Origin: Billgrantia zhangzhouensis
Lineage (GTDB): Bacteria; Pseudomonadota; Gammaproteobacteria; Pseudomonadales; Halomonadaceae
Length of the DNA stretch: 64,000 nt
Reading direction: 5' to 3'
NCBI RefSeq assembly: GCF_021404465.1
Contig: NZ_JABFTT010000001.1
Location: 1 to 64,000 of the forward strand
The notes beneath the pieces were generated by a model. That model was not told the DNA's origin, made no database searches, and saw nothing but the letters and a program-made list of their open reading frames with translations. Positions 9,301 through 18,581 of the stretch are shown here, in pieces. Position 1 is the stretch's first letter. Each line of letters begins with the position of its first letter. The translations under genes and the position numbers were made by a program.

Positions 9301-10334
9301 TGGCGCAGATCGAAGGGTTCGAGGAAGTCGGCCAGGCGCTGTTCCATTTCGGCCACGTAGTCGGGGAAGCGCAGCAGCGCGCTGTCCGCCCGCGATCCTT
9401 CCTGAACCAGCCGGCGCTCCACATGGGCGCGCAGGGATGCCACCAACGGAGCGAAACGCTGGCGAAACGCTTGCCCCAGCCCTTTACCACGCACCTCGGC
9501 CACCGGGAAAGTGATGCCCCAGGGGCAGTGGCGCTTGTCGCCTTCCAGCCCGCCGAAGGCCTCGACGAAGCCCGGTACCAGATCCGCCTTGCTGAAGCAC
9601 AGGTAGACGGGCGGCGTCGCGCCCAGGGCGTCGTGGTAGGTATCGATGCGCTCGATCAGCTGCTGCGCCAAGGCGTGGTTCTCGTCCCGGGGGGCGCTCA
9701 GCAAGGTGGGCAGGTCGACAACCACGATCAAGCCGTTGATGGGCGTGCGCTTGCGACGCTTGGTCAACAGCCGCAGGAAGTCGGCGAACTCCCGCGCCGG
9801 CTGTTCTTCGGCGATGTAGCGGCCGGCGGTGTCGATCATCACCGCCTCGCTGCCGAAGTACCAATCGCAATACTGGGTGCCGGACTCCGCCCCGAGCCCG
9901 GCCACGCTGGCGTTGAGGCCGGAGCGGGTCAGCAAGGAGGTCTTGCCGGAAGCCGAGTGCCCCACCACCAGATACCAGGGCAGCTCCGTCAGGGTTCCAT
10001 TGCCGCCGTGGCGGGCCTTGAGCATTCCCAGGGCCGACTTGAGCCGTTCGCGCAGGACTTCGTAGTCACCGCTCTGCGACGCGGCGCTGGCCGCTTCACG
10101 ATCGACTTCCAGTTGCACCAGTGTTTCCAGCTCACGCTCGGCGCGAGCCTTGAAGTATCTGCGCAGGACGATGGCCAGCAGCCACAGTGCACTGAGCAGG
10201 GCCACGGCAATCACCAGCCGCTGGGGCTCTCCCCCCAGGCGCGGAATCCACCATAGGCACAGCAGTACGCCGACCAGCCACAGCGCGAACGAAAGCAGCC
10301 AGAAACTCTTCAACAACCTCAGGACACGCCTCAT
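6396..10334 (-). CDS. tssM: T6SS membrane-complex protein TssM (IcmF)
   Basis: 1312 aa, full length for the family. TssM spans the inner membrane and, with TssL and TssJ, forms the trans-envelope complex. Two membrane segments lie at about 10-30 and 40-57. The cytoplasmic NTPase-like domain has an intact Walker A GHSASGKT (125-132) and VMIDTAGRYIAEE. A third membrane segment falls near residue 430 (MAGLAGLGGLGVLGHAYW). The long periplasmic part ends in the beta-rich domain that contacts TssJ. Residues around 560-640 are unusually rich in Arg, Gly, Asp and Ser, perhaps a lineage-specific insertion. The start codon is 12 bp after the tssL stop. Confidence 0.96.
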   Translation of the reverse strand: MRRVLRLLKSFWLLSFALWLVGVLLCLWWIPRLGGEPQRLVIAVALLSALWLLAIVLRRYFKARAERELETLVQLEVDREAASAASQSGDYEVLRERLKSALGMLKARHGGNGTLTELPWYLVVGHSASGKTSLLTRSGLNASVAGLGAESGTQYCDWYFGSEAVMIDTAGRYIAEEQPAREFADFLRLLTKRRKRTPINGLIVVVDLPTLLSAPRDENHALAQQLIERIDTYHDALGATPPVYLCFSKADLVPGFVEAFGGLEGDKRHCPWGITFPVAEVRGKGLGQAFRQRFAPLVASLRAHVERRLVQEGSRADSALLRFPDYVAEMEQRLADFLEPFDLRHNPDSAPLARGLYFTSALQRGEGLQPILDDQVKDTFALTGEAPAEDRATHRGERSYFIQGLFRDVLIPDRNLVQHYSRHGRRQALKPWLIAMAGLAGLGGLGVLGHAYWHNHESLLALEQRLDTAEQARDGDRLDILRGELERFQGEVRNGAPFWENAGLGIGRRLLPGLEEAWFAALERQVLSPVAAGLADQLVAVGDLAASLGLETRLDTSPGAYAEDEPGPGDAFGRGSGLLSDTGERMQERLTSRPTLGSVPRSPGDLASRVRGEADYRLAGGVRDAYWGARGNARDALRQGARDAWSDSLRGSEEGGQAGLSAIEDGPAFSEAALNRLEPAQVAQLVEAYDALKLYLILTDPQAHPEVEFVREALPRAWRSAAGSQGHERQIRDHVALYAAYLEAGRAPAVERDEHLIAQARADLQAFLVETSPAAREYLRLRLAAEANYPALTLADILPESSRSLMYAGEAVPAFFTQRVWQEFVLPELLKTLASDLQVERDWVLEGESEVDEVQGKAQFAQEVLARYKLEYIFAWERFLADVGVRRFAGLDDSRQHLTQLSDYQRSPIKVLLQEVDANTRWDHPDASQRRAEENGGEADEEGEGRNWWQNAWEWLGGEAGQAGERALALVEMPTIHDGILANHFEPVGQLFSADIEAEGDTSRLDRYLLLLRQLKVRFDRLERGDVGKRTKQLMEDVVEGRPNEITALHNYVAANIDTSRDELVQSLQRLFRDPVEFAVTSLDSPIAGQLAAAWGDQVATPWNSMVGGRFPVSESSNEASVRDLRLFVDPQTGLLTDFERNEVGSLGEAFNGDGEPLVDPRITSTISQGTRVGRVLESLADIENGFEIMIEPSANLTSIRLMLDGQEQVYRMGPQSWQRFTWPGDTRQAGARLDVVTHGGQRVTVFDYPSRWGLLRLVDSAQVTDLDGVRQRLSWYTSVGPVSIVVRNFGGVKLTDLEQVRSLRIPTVEAH

Positions 10335-10346
10335 GTCACGCCGCCC

Positions 10347-11066
10347 TCACGATGCTTCGAACAGCGATGACAGGCGCTCGACCAATGCGTCGGCGCGCGC
10401 CCCCAGGAGCCCATCGAGTACCAGGTAGACCACCCCGCAGAGCAGTGCGATCAGGGCGAGATAGACCCAAACGGGAACTTCGTAGCGCAGCAGTTGCCCG
10501 ACCTGATCCGGTAGCTGCCAGCCGGGCGCCAGTTCCTCCGGTACCTTGCGGTAGCGGGCGATGTCCTGCCCCAGGGTGTTGGCGATGTAGCGCAGTTGAT
10601 CGCGGCTCTCCAGGCGGTACTTGCCTTCGAAGCCCAGCGCCAGGCAAAGGTGGTAGACCTCCAGAACGTCGAGATTGCCCTTGACGTCGCTGCGCAGGGC
10701 CTCGAGGCGCTCGAAGAAACCCTCCCCCGCCAGATGCACGCCGAAATACTTGTACTGCAGCGGATGCAGCTCGATATGGCGCCGGATGTTGCTTTCCCCG
10801 GCGCCCAGCACGCTTTCGTCGAGGAAGGCGCACAACGCGTACTGGGCATCGCGGAACTGTTCCATGCTGTAGCCGGCGGCCAGGGCCCGGCCTTCCATGT
10901 CGCGGAAGAATTCCTCGATCCTTTCGAGAAAGGCCTCGACGCTCTGCGCCTCGCCGCCCCGGCGGATCATCAAGACCAGGGAGAAGAAGTCCTGGGCCAG
11001 GGTGCGCAAGCGTGCCTGGGCATCCTGTGCAACGTCGTGCTGCGATGTCGCCGCGTACTGGTTCAT
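10347..11066 (-). CDS. tssL: T6SS membrane-complex protein TssL (DotU/IcmH)
   Basis: 239 aa. A cytoplasmic helical DotU domain (AQDFFSLVLMIRRG near residue 27, then MEQFRDAQYALCAFLDE) precedes one C-terminal membrane segment (VPVWVYLALIALLCGVVYLV, about residues 194-213). The protein ends shortly after it, so this is the short TssL without the OmpA-like extension found in some systems. Its ATG overlaps the tssK stop by 4 nt (ATGA), implying translational coupling. The missing wall-binding domain may be supplied by the OmpA-tailed protein at 2922-5387. Confidence 0.95.
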   Translation of the reverse strand: MNQYAATSQHDVAQDAQARLRTLAQDFFSLVLMIRRGGEAQSVEAFLERIEEFFRDMEGRALAAGYSMEQFRDAQYALCAFLDESVLGAGESNIRRHIELHPLQYKYFGVHLAGEGFFERLEALRSDVKGNLDVLEVYHLCLALGFEGKYRLESRDQLRYIANTLGQDIARYRKVPEELAPGWQLPDQVGQLLRYEVPVWVYLALIALLCGVVYLVLDGLLGARADALVERLSSLFEAS

Positions 11067-12406
11067 TTGAGCACCGCCATCAGTTCGATCTCTAGGTTGG
11101 TGAAACCGCTGGGGACATAGAAGGCAATGGCCTGGGCGGCCATCATCCGCTCGTACATCCGTCCTTGCGGTTCGAGCGCGAAGTAGTGGTTATCCAGTCT
11201 CACGGGGATGGCGACCGGTAGCCGTGTGGCGTGGACCAGCGACCCGCCGGGCATGGCGCTGTTGACCACGACTTCGATGTCTTCGGGAGAGCCGACCTTG
11301 AAGGCGCGGGGCACCAGCTCGATCAGCTTGGCGCCGGGCATGTCGGCATGCACGCACACATAGAAGTCGGCATCGACCAGGCGCGGATCGTGCAAGCGGC
11401 CGACGTAGTAGGAGGGTTTGGTCTGTTCCAGCGCGATCGGGATGTACTGGTTGGGAATCACCGTGTCGAGCAGTTCGCGGGCCATGGCATCGAGCTGAAA
11501 CAGCGCCTGGGCCGGGTCCGAATGACGATAGGCGGGCAGATCGTCCAGCCGGTGCCCCATCGAGAAGGTCATCAGGCTGGCGACCAGATCGCTGAGAAAG
11601 GCGTGAAGGCGCTCGGGGTGCAGCCGCGGGTGATTGAGCAGATGCGCCAGTTGCGGATAGGTCCGGTTGACGGTGTACAGAAGCCAGAACAGGGTCACGT
11701 CGCTGGAGCCGAACTCCGCCACCTGGTCGGCACGCTCCCGGCGACGCCCGGACAGCGCTTCGTTCTTGGCCTGGAGCACGCCGAGCAGGCGCCGCCCCAG
11801 GGTCAGCAGCGTTTCGTTGGCGCTCAGGTGCAGGCAGGGCGGCACGAAGTCGCCGTCCACTGAAAAGCCTCCCGCGGCGTTGCGCTTGAGGCGCACCAGC
11901 GGACAATGGCTGGTGCCATCCAGATCGTCGCCTTCCAGCCGCAGCATCACGTTCAGCTCGAGCAGTGCGAGTTCGTTCTCGGTCTCTCCCTCGAGCAGGT
12001 CCGGCAGGTTCTCGAAGCGTTGACGGAAGCGCCGGTGCTGGCCCCGCAGGTTTTCGTCGTCCACCACGTTCGGCGCGTGGGGTTCCGTCAGGCGCAGCGC
12101 CGCATAGACCTTGCACTCGGCCATGCCTTCCAGTTCGCCGAGATCCCGCGCCGACGGCAGGGGGTCCTGCTGAGGCGCGTCGATCAGGGTGCCATCGGGG
12201 AAGACTACCTTGAGGCGGGTCAACTGCAGGCGTCCCTGGGCCAGGGCATCCTCGTCCACGGCCAGGGCCTGCACCCCCCAGTTGAAGGGGCCCGAGCGCT
12301 GGCTGGCCTCACCGAGCTGATGCTGGTGATACTCGTCCTGGTACTGAAAGTGCTGCGGTTGCAGGAACATGCCTTGCGACCACATCACCCGGTTATGCTT
12401 GCTCAC
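11063..12406 (-). CDS. tssK: T6SS baseplate-membrane connector TssK
   Basis: 447 aa with a GTG start at 12406 preceded by GAAGGAAG. It opens SKHNRVMWSQGMFLQPQHFQ, diagnostic of TssK, which links the baseplate wedges to the TssLM membrane complex. Other conserved parts include SFSVDG-like FSVDGDFVPP near residue 175 and the C-terminal IPVRLDNHYFAL region. Length is usual. It sits between tssJ (63-bp gap) and tssL (4-nt overlap), the common T6SS J-K-L-M order. Confidence 0.95.
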   Translation of the reverse strand: MSKHNRVMWSQGMFLQPQHFQYQDEYHQHQLGEASQRSGPFNWGVQALAVDEDALAQGRLQLTRLKVVFPDGTLIDAPQQDPLPSARDLGELEGMAECKVYAALRLTEPHAPNVVDDENLRGQHRRFRQRFENLPDLLEGETENELALLELNVMLRLEGDDLDGTSHCPLVRLKRNAAGGFSVDGDFVPPCLHLSANETLLTLGRRLLGVLQAKNEALSGRRRERADQVAEFGSSDVTLFWLLYTVNRTYPQLAHLLNHPRLHPERLHAFLSDLVASLMTFSMGHRLDDLPAYRHSDPAQALFQLDAMARELLDTVIPNQYIPIALEQTKPSYYVGRLHDPRLVDADFYVCVHADMPGAKLIELVPRAFKVGSPEDIEVVVNSAMPGGSLVHATRLPVAIPVRLDNHYFALEPQGRMYERMMAAQAIAFYVPSGFTNLEIELMAVLK

Positions 12407-12469
12407 TGCTCGCTTCCTTCATGTTCGCCTGTGTCGCGCCCCGGCACGTGGTATTCGTCATGGGCGCGG

Positions 12470-13054
12470 TCAGTCGTTGTTTGTCGAGGCGAGCAATCTG
12501 GCGCTGCGCCTCGTGGGTTCGATACGGTTCTCCACCAGATTCACCGTCACACCGCCGGGGGAGGTCAGGATGCCGTCCTTGCGCATGGCCGCGGCATCGA
12601 ACACCAGGCGCCAGCGCTCGTCCGGTATCTGGCGGAAGAATGCCGCCACGGCGACGTAGGCGGTGGGCTGGGCCATGGGCGCGCTGTCCATGGCCTGGCC
12701 GCCCGGCAGAACGACGACTTCACGCTCGCTGATCAGCGCGTCTCCCAGCACCGCTCCGGCGTCGTGCCACAACTCCGCCGCCGCCGCGGCCGAGAAGGCG
12801 GTCAATGAGCTGAGTTGATAGATGCGCACGACCACGGACAACGAGGCGTCCTCGGCGTCCGGGTTGAGCCGTTCATCCCCTTCGAGGGCAACGGTGACGC
12901 GCTCGTCCCGGTTGAACAGGATGTCCCCCACGGCGCCGTCGAACTGGTTGCCGATGCGTCCACCGACCCCGCAGCCGCCCAGCAGGCTGGCTATCGCCAG
13001 CAGCAGAGCCACCCCGGCCCAGAGCCACCTTGAATTCCGTTCCCCGTGTTTCAT
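12470..13054 (-). CDS. tssJ: T6SS outer-membrane lipoprotein TssJ
   Basis: 194 aa. A lipoprotein signal peptide with positive n-region and lipobox LLGGC predicts lipidation at Cys28. TssJ anchors the membrane complex in the outer membrane through TssM. The mature part has the family's beta-sandwich pattern, including VVVRIYQLSSLTAFSAA and the loop carrying VVVLPGGQ. The ATG is preceded by GAGGAAAAG. It lies 24 bp after tssH and upstream of tssK. Confidence 0.93.
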   Translation of the reverse strand: MKHGERNSRWLWAGVALLLAIASLLGGCGVGGRIGNQFDGAVGDILFNRDERVTVALEGDERLNPDAEDASLSVVVRIYQLSSLTAFSAAAAAELWHDAGAVLGDALISEREVVVLPGGQAMDSAPMAQPTAYVAVAAFFRQIPDERWRLVFDAAAMRKDGILTSPGGVTVNLVENRIEPTRRSARLLASTNND

Positions 13055-13078
13055 TTTTTCTTTTCCTCGGACTTACCT

Positions 13079-15703
13079 TCAGGTCAGGCGATAGGTGAAG
13101 TCGCCGTGCTCGTCGATGCCGACCACGATGCCGGCGATGGAAGCGTTTTCAGCCATGCGCTCCAGTACGCTCTCGGCCAGCCGAGGCATCAGGGAGCCGG
13201 TCAACAGGTGGTCGATACTGCGGGCACCGCTATCGGTCTGGGTACAGCGCTCGGCGATATGCGCGGCCAGGGGCGCCTCGAAGGTGAGGCAAGCTCCGTG
13301 GTTGGCCTGGAAGCGTTGGCGCAACCGCTCCAGCTTGAGGCCGACGATGCGTTCGAGCACTTCACCCTGCACCGGGTAGTAGGGCACGACCTTGAGGCGG
13401 CCCAGGAAGGCGGGCTTGAAGACCGCGTTGAGGGTATCGCGCATCTCCTCGACCAGGAGCTGCGGCTCCGGACACGTTTCCGCTCCCAGGCAACGCTCCA
13501 TGATCCAGTCGGTGCCGACGTTGGAGGTCAGCAGGATCACGCAGTTGCGGAAGTCGATCTCGCGCCCCTCGCCATCTTCCATGACGCCCTTGTCGAAAAC
13601 CTGGAAGAACAGTTCGAGCACGTCCGGATGGGCTTTCTCGACTTCATCCAGCAGCACGACGCTATAGGGTTTGCGGCGCACCGCCTCGGTCAGCACGCCG
13701 CCTTCGCCATAGCCGACGTAGCCGGGCGGCGAGCCCTTGAGCGAGGAGACGGTATGCGCCTCCTGATACTCCGACATGTTGATGGTGACGAGATTGCGCT
13801 CCCCGCCGTACAGGATGTCGGCGAGGGCCAGGGCCGTCTCGGTTTTACCCACGCCGCTCGGGCCGAGCAGCAGGAAGACGCCAACCGGTTTGTCGGGGTC
13901 TTCGAGCTTGGCCCGGGACAGACTGATACGCTTGCCGATTTCCGCCAGCGCGTGGTCCTGGCCAATGACGCGCTCTCCGAGCAGCCGGGGCAGGCGGCGT
14001 ACGGTGTCGATCTCGTCACGCTGCATCTTGCCCAGCGGAATGCCGGTCCAGGCGGCCACCACGGCGCCGATGGCGTTGCCATCGACGCAAGGGTGCACCA
14101 GCGGACGTTCGCCGGTGATCTCCCGCAGTTCCCGCCGAGCCGCCAGCAGCGCTTCCCGGGCGGCATCCCGCGCTGCATCATCGGCCGCCTCGTCGAGTTC
14201 CTTTTCGGCCGCGCGAAGGGTCGCCACGGCGTCACGCTGCCGTTGCCAGTCGGCTTCCAGGGCCGCGATGTGCTCGGCCAGCCCATCCAGCTCGGCATCG
14301 AGCTCCGCCAGGCGCGCCTCGTGCCCATCGTCGCCCCGCTCCCGCTCCCGCCGCAGAACCTGGCGCTCAGCCTCCATGTCGAGCGCGCGCTGCCGCGCAT
14401 CGTCCAGCTCAGCGGGCGCCACCGCCTGCCCCAAGGCAACACGGGCGCAAGCGGTATCGAGCACGCTGACCGCCTTGTCCGGCAGTTGGCGGCCGGTGAT
14501 GTAGCGATGAGACAGGCGCACCGCCTGTACCACTGCCTCGTCGAGTATCTCGACGCCATGGTGATCGCGCATGCGGTCGGCCAGACCGCGCAGCATGTCG
14601 ATGGCGACCGGTTCGCTGGGCTCGTCGACCTTGACCACCTGGAAACGACGCGCCAGGGCGGCATCCTTCTCGAAGTACTTCTTGTACTCGGCCCAGGTCG
14701 TCGCGGCGATGGTGCGCAGTTCACCACGGGCAAGGGCAGGCTTGAGCAGGTTGGCCGCGTCGTTCTGGCCGGCCTGGCCGCCGCTGCCGATCAGGGTATG
14801 GGCCTCGTCGATGAACAGGATGATCGGATGCAGGCTTCGCTTGACCTCGTCGATCACGTTCTTGAGGCGTTGTTCGAACTCTCCCTTCACTCCCGCTCCC
14901 GCCTGCAACAACCCCAGGTCGAGGGTGCGCAGTTCGACATTGGCCAGGGCCTCGGGCACGCTGCCGGCCACGATCTTCAGCGCCAGGGCTTCGACCACGG
15001 CGGTTTTGCCCACGCCGGCCTCGCCGGTGAGGATGGGGTTGTTCTGTCGCCTGCGGGTCAGAATGTCGATCATTTGGCGAACTTCGGCGTCACGCCCCAG
15101 CACGGGATCGATACGCCGTTCACGAGCGCTGGCGGTCAGGTCGATGGTGTACTGGTCCAGGGCCGGTGTCTTGCCGCCTCGCCGCCCGGGCGGGCTCTCG
15201 CCCACGCCCGGCGCTTCGCCCTGGCCACCTTCCTGTTCCGGACTGGCCGCCAGCAGAGCGTCGAAGTTGAGACGCAGGTCGTCCACTTCCAGCCGCTCCA
15301 GTTCCGGCGCGCTTTCCATCACCACCCGGCGCAATTCCTGCTCGCTCAGCAGTGCCAGCAGCAGGTGCCCGCTGCGGATTCGCGTGGCCTGCTGTTCGAT
15401 GGAGGCGATGACCCAGGCACGCTCGATCAGCCGGGTGATATGCGGCGAGAGCATGGGGGTACGCGTACAGCCGGTCTTGAAGGTCTCCAATGCCAGGTCC
15501 AGTTGGTTGGCCAGGCGGTCCAGGGCCAGCTCGTAGTGCCGGGCGAGGCGCAACACGTCGTTGTCGTCGGAGTCGAGCAGTTTGAGCAGCAGGTGCTCGA
15601 CATCGACTTCGTATTGACGTTTGGCAAGACACAGCCCGGCCGCCTCCTCCATGGCGTTTCGGCTGACGTCATTGAGCTTGGCAAACAGTGTCTTGAGGCT
15701 CAC
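13079..15703 (-). CDS. clpV: T6SS sheath-recycling AAA+ ATPase TssH (ClpV)
   Basis: 874 aa. ClpV disassembles the contracted TssBC sheath. A Clp_N domain at about 1-150 is followed by two AAA+ modules with Walker A GEAGVGKT and GPSGVGKT, Walker B ILFIDEAHTL and VVLLDEVEKA, and a coiled-coil middle domain between them. The reading frame stays open upstream to 16033, but the protein proper begins at the GTG at 15703 (SLKTLFAKLNDVSRNAMEEA), which overlaps the tssG stop by 4 nt (GTGA). The Cys/Arg-rich extension upstream is a shadow of tssG. Length matches the family. Confidence 0.96.
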   Translation of the reverse strand: MSLKTLFAKLNDVSRNAMEEAAGLCLAKRQYEVDVEHLLLKLLDSDDNDVLRLARHYELALDRLANQLDLALETFKTGCTRTPMLSPHITRLIERAWVIASIEQQATRIRSGHLLLALLSEQELRRVVMESAPELERLEVDDLRLNFDALLAASPEQEGGQGEAPGVGESPPGRRGGKTPALDQYTIDLTASARERRIDPVLGRDAEVRQMIDILTRRRQNNPILTGEAGVGKTAVVEALALKIVAGSVPEALANVELRTLDLGLLQAGAGVKGEFEQRLKNVIDEVKRSLHPIILFIDEAHTLIGSGGQAGQNDAANLLKPALARGELRTIAATTWAEYKKYFEKDAALARRFQVVKVDEPSEPVAIDMLRGLADRMRDHHGVEILDEAVVQAVRLSHRYITGRQLPDKAVSVLDTACARVALGQAVAPAELDDARQRALDMEAERQVLRRERERGDDGHEARLAELDAELDGLAEHIAALEADWQRQRDAVATLRAAEKELDEAADDAARDAAREALLAARRELREITGERPLVHPCVDGNAIGAVVAAWTGIPLGKMQRDEIDTVRRLPRLLGERVIGQDHALAEIGKRISLSRAKLEDPDKPVGVFLLLGPSGVGKTETALALADILYGGERNLVTINMSEYQEAHTVSSLKGSPPGYVGYGEGGVLTEAVRRKPYSVVLLDEVEKAHPDVLELFFQVFDKGVMEDGEGREIDFRNCVILLTSNVGTDWIMERCLGAETCPEPQLLVEEMRDTLNAVFKPAFLGRLKVVPYYPVQGEVLERIVGLKLERLRQRFQANHGACLTFEAPLAAHIAERCTQTDSGARSIDHLLTGSLMPRLAESVLERMAENASIAGIVVGIDEHGDFTYRLT

Positions 15704-16779
15704 GTAGTGGCTCCATTGAAAGGAATTGGGAAAATCGCATGGCCATTGCGGGCGTGAGCGCGGGTTCCCAGCCATCCCAGGCGCCCCAACGCGACACCGT
15801 CCGCGCCTCCCAGCCGCGCCGCCGATATCTGCCCCGCTTCGAGTTCGAGTTCGAGTTCGAAATCCAGCTCGACGCCGAGATAGAAACGCGTCAGTTCCAC
15901 CAGCCGGGCGTGATCCGGCTGGCCAGGCAAAAAGCGTTGGTAGTTCGCACGCGACAGTGGCCCCAGCACGATCCTGGCGCAGGATTGGTAATCCCAGACT
16001 CGGGTGCCCGCCACCGCCGTCTCGCCCAGGCACGCATTGCGCGCTCCCAGCCGGGTATGCTCCCGTTCCGGGATGGCCAGCCAGCGGCCACTGAAGGGGC
16101 GTACCCGGCAGTCCACGCCGAAGATGGAGCCGAGCAAGGCTTGCAGGTTGAGGATATTGCGTGGCCGCTGGGAGAGGATGCCGGCGAAGTAGCCGAGCAG
16201 TTCCCGGGGCAGGTCGGCGTCATGCTCCCGTTCGGCATGACGCCGGGTTAGAAGCTGGGTCGACCGCTCGCTGAGCCCGACAAGGGCATGCAATTGGCGC
16301 TCGAAATCCGCCTCGCCCTTTCGCTCATACTCGATGAAGAAGCGATACTTCTGCCAGGCTTGGTAGAAGAGCGCCGTCATGCGGTGGGAGAACAGGTCGA
16401 GAAACGCATGGGCCGCGTCATCGCGCAACTGGATGTGGCGGTCGATCAGCGTTTCGGTATACGGGCGCGGCAAGACGCCGGAAGGCCCGACCAAGCCCAT
16501 GAAGGTGACCTGAATTTCGGTCAACGGCTGATCCAGCGGCGACAGACGCTTCGGATTCTCGAAGACCAGATCGCTGATTTCGCTGGCCGGAAATTCCAGC
16601 GACAGCTTGGTGCGAAAGCGCAGCGGGTCCTCGTGGGGACGTGACTCGGGGTCGAGACGGCCCAAGTGGCTATAATGCAGCCGGAACAAGCGCACGAGCT
16701 GGAAGAAGCCGAACCTGTAGGGCTCAGCCCGCGCGCGGTCTATCAGACCAGGGGCTGAGTGCCGGTTCTGGGTGGCCAT
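15700..16779 (-). CDS. tssG: T6SS baseplate protein TssG
   Basis: 359 aa. TssG forms baseplate wedges with TssF and TssE. Conserved features are the N-terminal YRFGFFQLVRLFR, FPASEISDL and FMGLVGPSGVLPRPYTE, then LLGYFAGILSQRPRN in the middle. A run of alternating Glu, Phe and Leu (VELDFELELELEAGQ) near residue 305 is a small local low-complexity stretch. The start lies 37 nt inside the end of tssF, with AAGGAAG upstream, and the stop overlaps the clpV start. Confidence 0.94.
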   Translation of the reverse strand: MATQNRHSAPGLIDRARAEPYRFGFFQLVRLFRLHYSHLGRLDPESRPHEDPLRFRTKLSLEFPASEISDLVFENPKRLSPLDQPLTEIQVTFMGLVGPSGVLPRPYTETLIDRHIQLRDDAAHAFLDLFSHRMTALFYQAWQKYRFFIEYERKGEADFERQLHALVGLSERSTQLLTRRHAEREHDADLPRELLGYFAGILSQRPRNILNLQALLGSIFGVDCRVRPFSGRWLAIPEREHTRLGARNACLGETAVAGTRVWDYQSCARIVLGPLSRANYQRFLPGQPDHARLVELTRFYLGVELDFELELELEAGQISAARLGGADGVALGRLGWLGTRAHARNGHAIFPIPFNGATT

Positions 16780-18581
16780 GTTACCACTTCCTTCTCGCGT
16801 TGACGGCTACGCAGGGTCAACTGGGTGAAGCTGTTGACCGAGCAGTATTGGCCGAAGAAATGATCCAGCACCATGCCAAACAGGTAGATACCGCTGCCGG
16901 TAAACTGCTGTTCGTCCAGTTCCAGGGTGATGCCCATGCCCCTCACGAATGCGGGACGGGGGTGGCCAATGCGCGTCATGGTCGGGGCGCTTTCAATGGC
17001 GGTGATGCCATTGATCTGGCGCCGTGAGGCTTCGGTATTGCGGTAATTGTAGAGCGACAGCATTTCCAGCAATGCTTCGCGCCCACGCGACACCAATGAG
17101 AGGTGGTTCAACGACAGATGCGAGATCAGCCGCCATATCACGCCTTTGCCAAGCGGTGGGCGTAGCGCGACGGTAGGCTTGCGCAGACAGCGAATCGCCT
17201 TGACGACCTGCTCGCGCGGCAGAGTGAAATCCCCCTGTGGATGACCGAAACTCAACTGTTGCGGCAGATCACGGTTGCTACAGGCCAGTTTCAGGCTGAG
17301 CACGTCGCTGGAGGTTTCCACTCGCGTCAGTTCCCGATCGACCAGCCGCAACTGCATTTCGGTGCCATGGTCACGGCGCCGCTCGGAGGGCACCCGCCTG
17401 GCGATCCAGTAGCTGCTGTCGCCCTGGATATCCTGGCCGTGCGGCGAGAAGAAAGGATGGCAAACGGTGACTTCGTCCCGGGCCGCCTTCTTCCTGATGC
17501 GCGTCACTTGCTCGATCGAGAGGACCTCGACCCCGTATGGGTGGCGCACATCGGCCACCACAGGATATTCATGCTGGGTATGGGTGAGCTTGATCGGCTC
17601 CCCTTGCCGGCGAAACAGGTTGATAACGGGCGTGCAGCCCAGGCGGAAGTGATTGCGTCCCAGATTCTGCGCCAAACGTGACAGGCGCTCTCCCTGCGCA
17701 TAATCGGAAAACAGGAAGTGCAGTTGGAAATGGCCGCCCGCCGCGTCCGACAAGGCCCGCTCCAGTCCCTGCACTTCGAAGAACATGAATTTTTCGGGAA
17801 AGACGAAGTATTCATGCAGTAGCCGGTACCCCAGGAAGGAGCGCTCGGAATAGTCGATCAGCCCTTCTTCGGGCGCAAAGCCGACAGGGCGGAGAGCCTC
17901 GAGGGGCAAGCCGATCTCGCGGCGTCGTCCCCCTTCCTCGAAGCTCAGGCTGAGACGCGCCAGGTTGTTGAACAGCAATTCATGCAAGGGATGCATCAGC
18001 GTGCCTTCTCCATCCAGGAAAAAGCACAACTTGTCGATGCCCAGGGGGCCAACGGCCTGATCGGCCAGGGTGCCCAGGGAGAGATCGAGACGCGCGACGC
18101 CATCGCGGTCCCGGCCATTGAAGGCGGAACGCTCCAACTGCGTGAATCGCGCCTGCTCGACACGCAGCGGCCAAACCGTCACCTCATAGCAGGTGCGAAA
18201 GCGGCAGGCGGTTCCTCCCACCATCCGGGAAAGCAGTTCGGTGTGCCGCGGAACCCGGTAGCGCGAGTCCAGTGTCGAGCGCTCGCCCAGGTCGAACTGG
18301 GCGATCGACAAGGATGGCGTGGGCCTCAGGTAGTGGGGGTACAGAACGTCCAGAAAGGACTCGACGATTTCCGGCAGGTCATCGTCCAGCTTCTTGTGCA
18401 CCCGGGCCGACAGGAAAGCGAAGGCTTCGATGAGCCGTTCGGTATGCGGATCGGCGCAGTCATCCTCCTCGAGCTGCAGGCGGGCGGCGACTTTCGGGTA
18501 TTCACGCGCGAACTCCTGGCCCAGAAAACGCAGGTGCGAGAGTTCCTTCTCGTAGTAGGGCAGCAGTTCGTCGAGCATCAT
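16743..18581 (-). CDS. tssF: T6SS baseplate protein TssF
   Basis: 612 aa. It starts MMLDELLPYYEKELSHLR, typical of TssF, the main wedge protein of the baseplate. RLIEAFAFLSARVHKKLDDD and FLDVLYPHYLRPTPS follow in the N-terminal 100 residues. The C-terminal part contains GMGITLELDEQQFTGSG. The ATG overlaps the tssE stop by 4 nt (ATGA); a second ATG follows directly and could also be used. Length is normal for the family. Confidence 0.95.
   Translation of the reverse strand: MMLDELLPYYEKELSHLRFLGQEFAREYPKVAARLQLEEDDCADPHTERLIEAFAFLSARVHKKLDDDLPEIVESFLDVLYPHYLRPTPSLSIAQFDLGERSTLDSRYRVPRHTELLSRMVGGTACRFRTCYEVTVWPLRVEQARFTQLERSAFNGRDRDGVARLDLSLGTLADQAVGPLGIDKLCFFLDGEGTLMHPLHELLFNNLARLSLSFEEGGRRREIGLPLEALRPVGFAPEEGLIDYSERSFLGYRLLHEYFVFPEKFMFFEVQGLERALSDAAGGHFQLHFLFSDYAQGERLSRLAQNLGRNHFRLGCTPVINLFRRQGEPIKLTHTQHEYPVVADVRHPYGVEVLSIEQVTRIRKKAARDEVTVCHPFFSPHGQDIQGDSSYWIARRVPSERRRDHGTEMQLRLVDRELTRVETSSDVLSLKLACSNRDLPQQLSFGHPQGDFTLPREQVVKAIRCLRKPTVALRPPLGKGVIWRLISHLSLNHLSLVSRGREALLEMLSLYNYRNTEASRRQINGITAIESAPTMTRIGHPRPAFVRGMGITLELDEQQFTGSGIYLFGMVLDHFFGQYCSVNSFTQLTLRSRQREKEVVTWPPRTGTQPLV

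Noticed and set aside
13046-15757. 903-aa plus-strand open frame antisense to clpV
   Set aside because: It is the mirror of a certain gene in GC-rich DNA; its translation is low in family-like motifs, rich in Gly/Ala/Val/His/Gln, and has no ribosome site.
15840-15866. GAGTTC-type hexamer repeat inside tssG
   Set aside because: It is coding sequence for alternating Glu, Leu and Phe residues in frame with TssG, not an independent repeat element.
15704-16033. N-terminal extension of ClpV to 16033
   Set aside because: The extension lies wholly inside tssG in another frame and does not resemble Clp_N; the GTG at 15703 overlaps the tssG stop and gives the correct family start.
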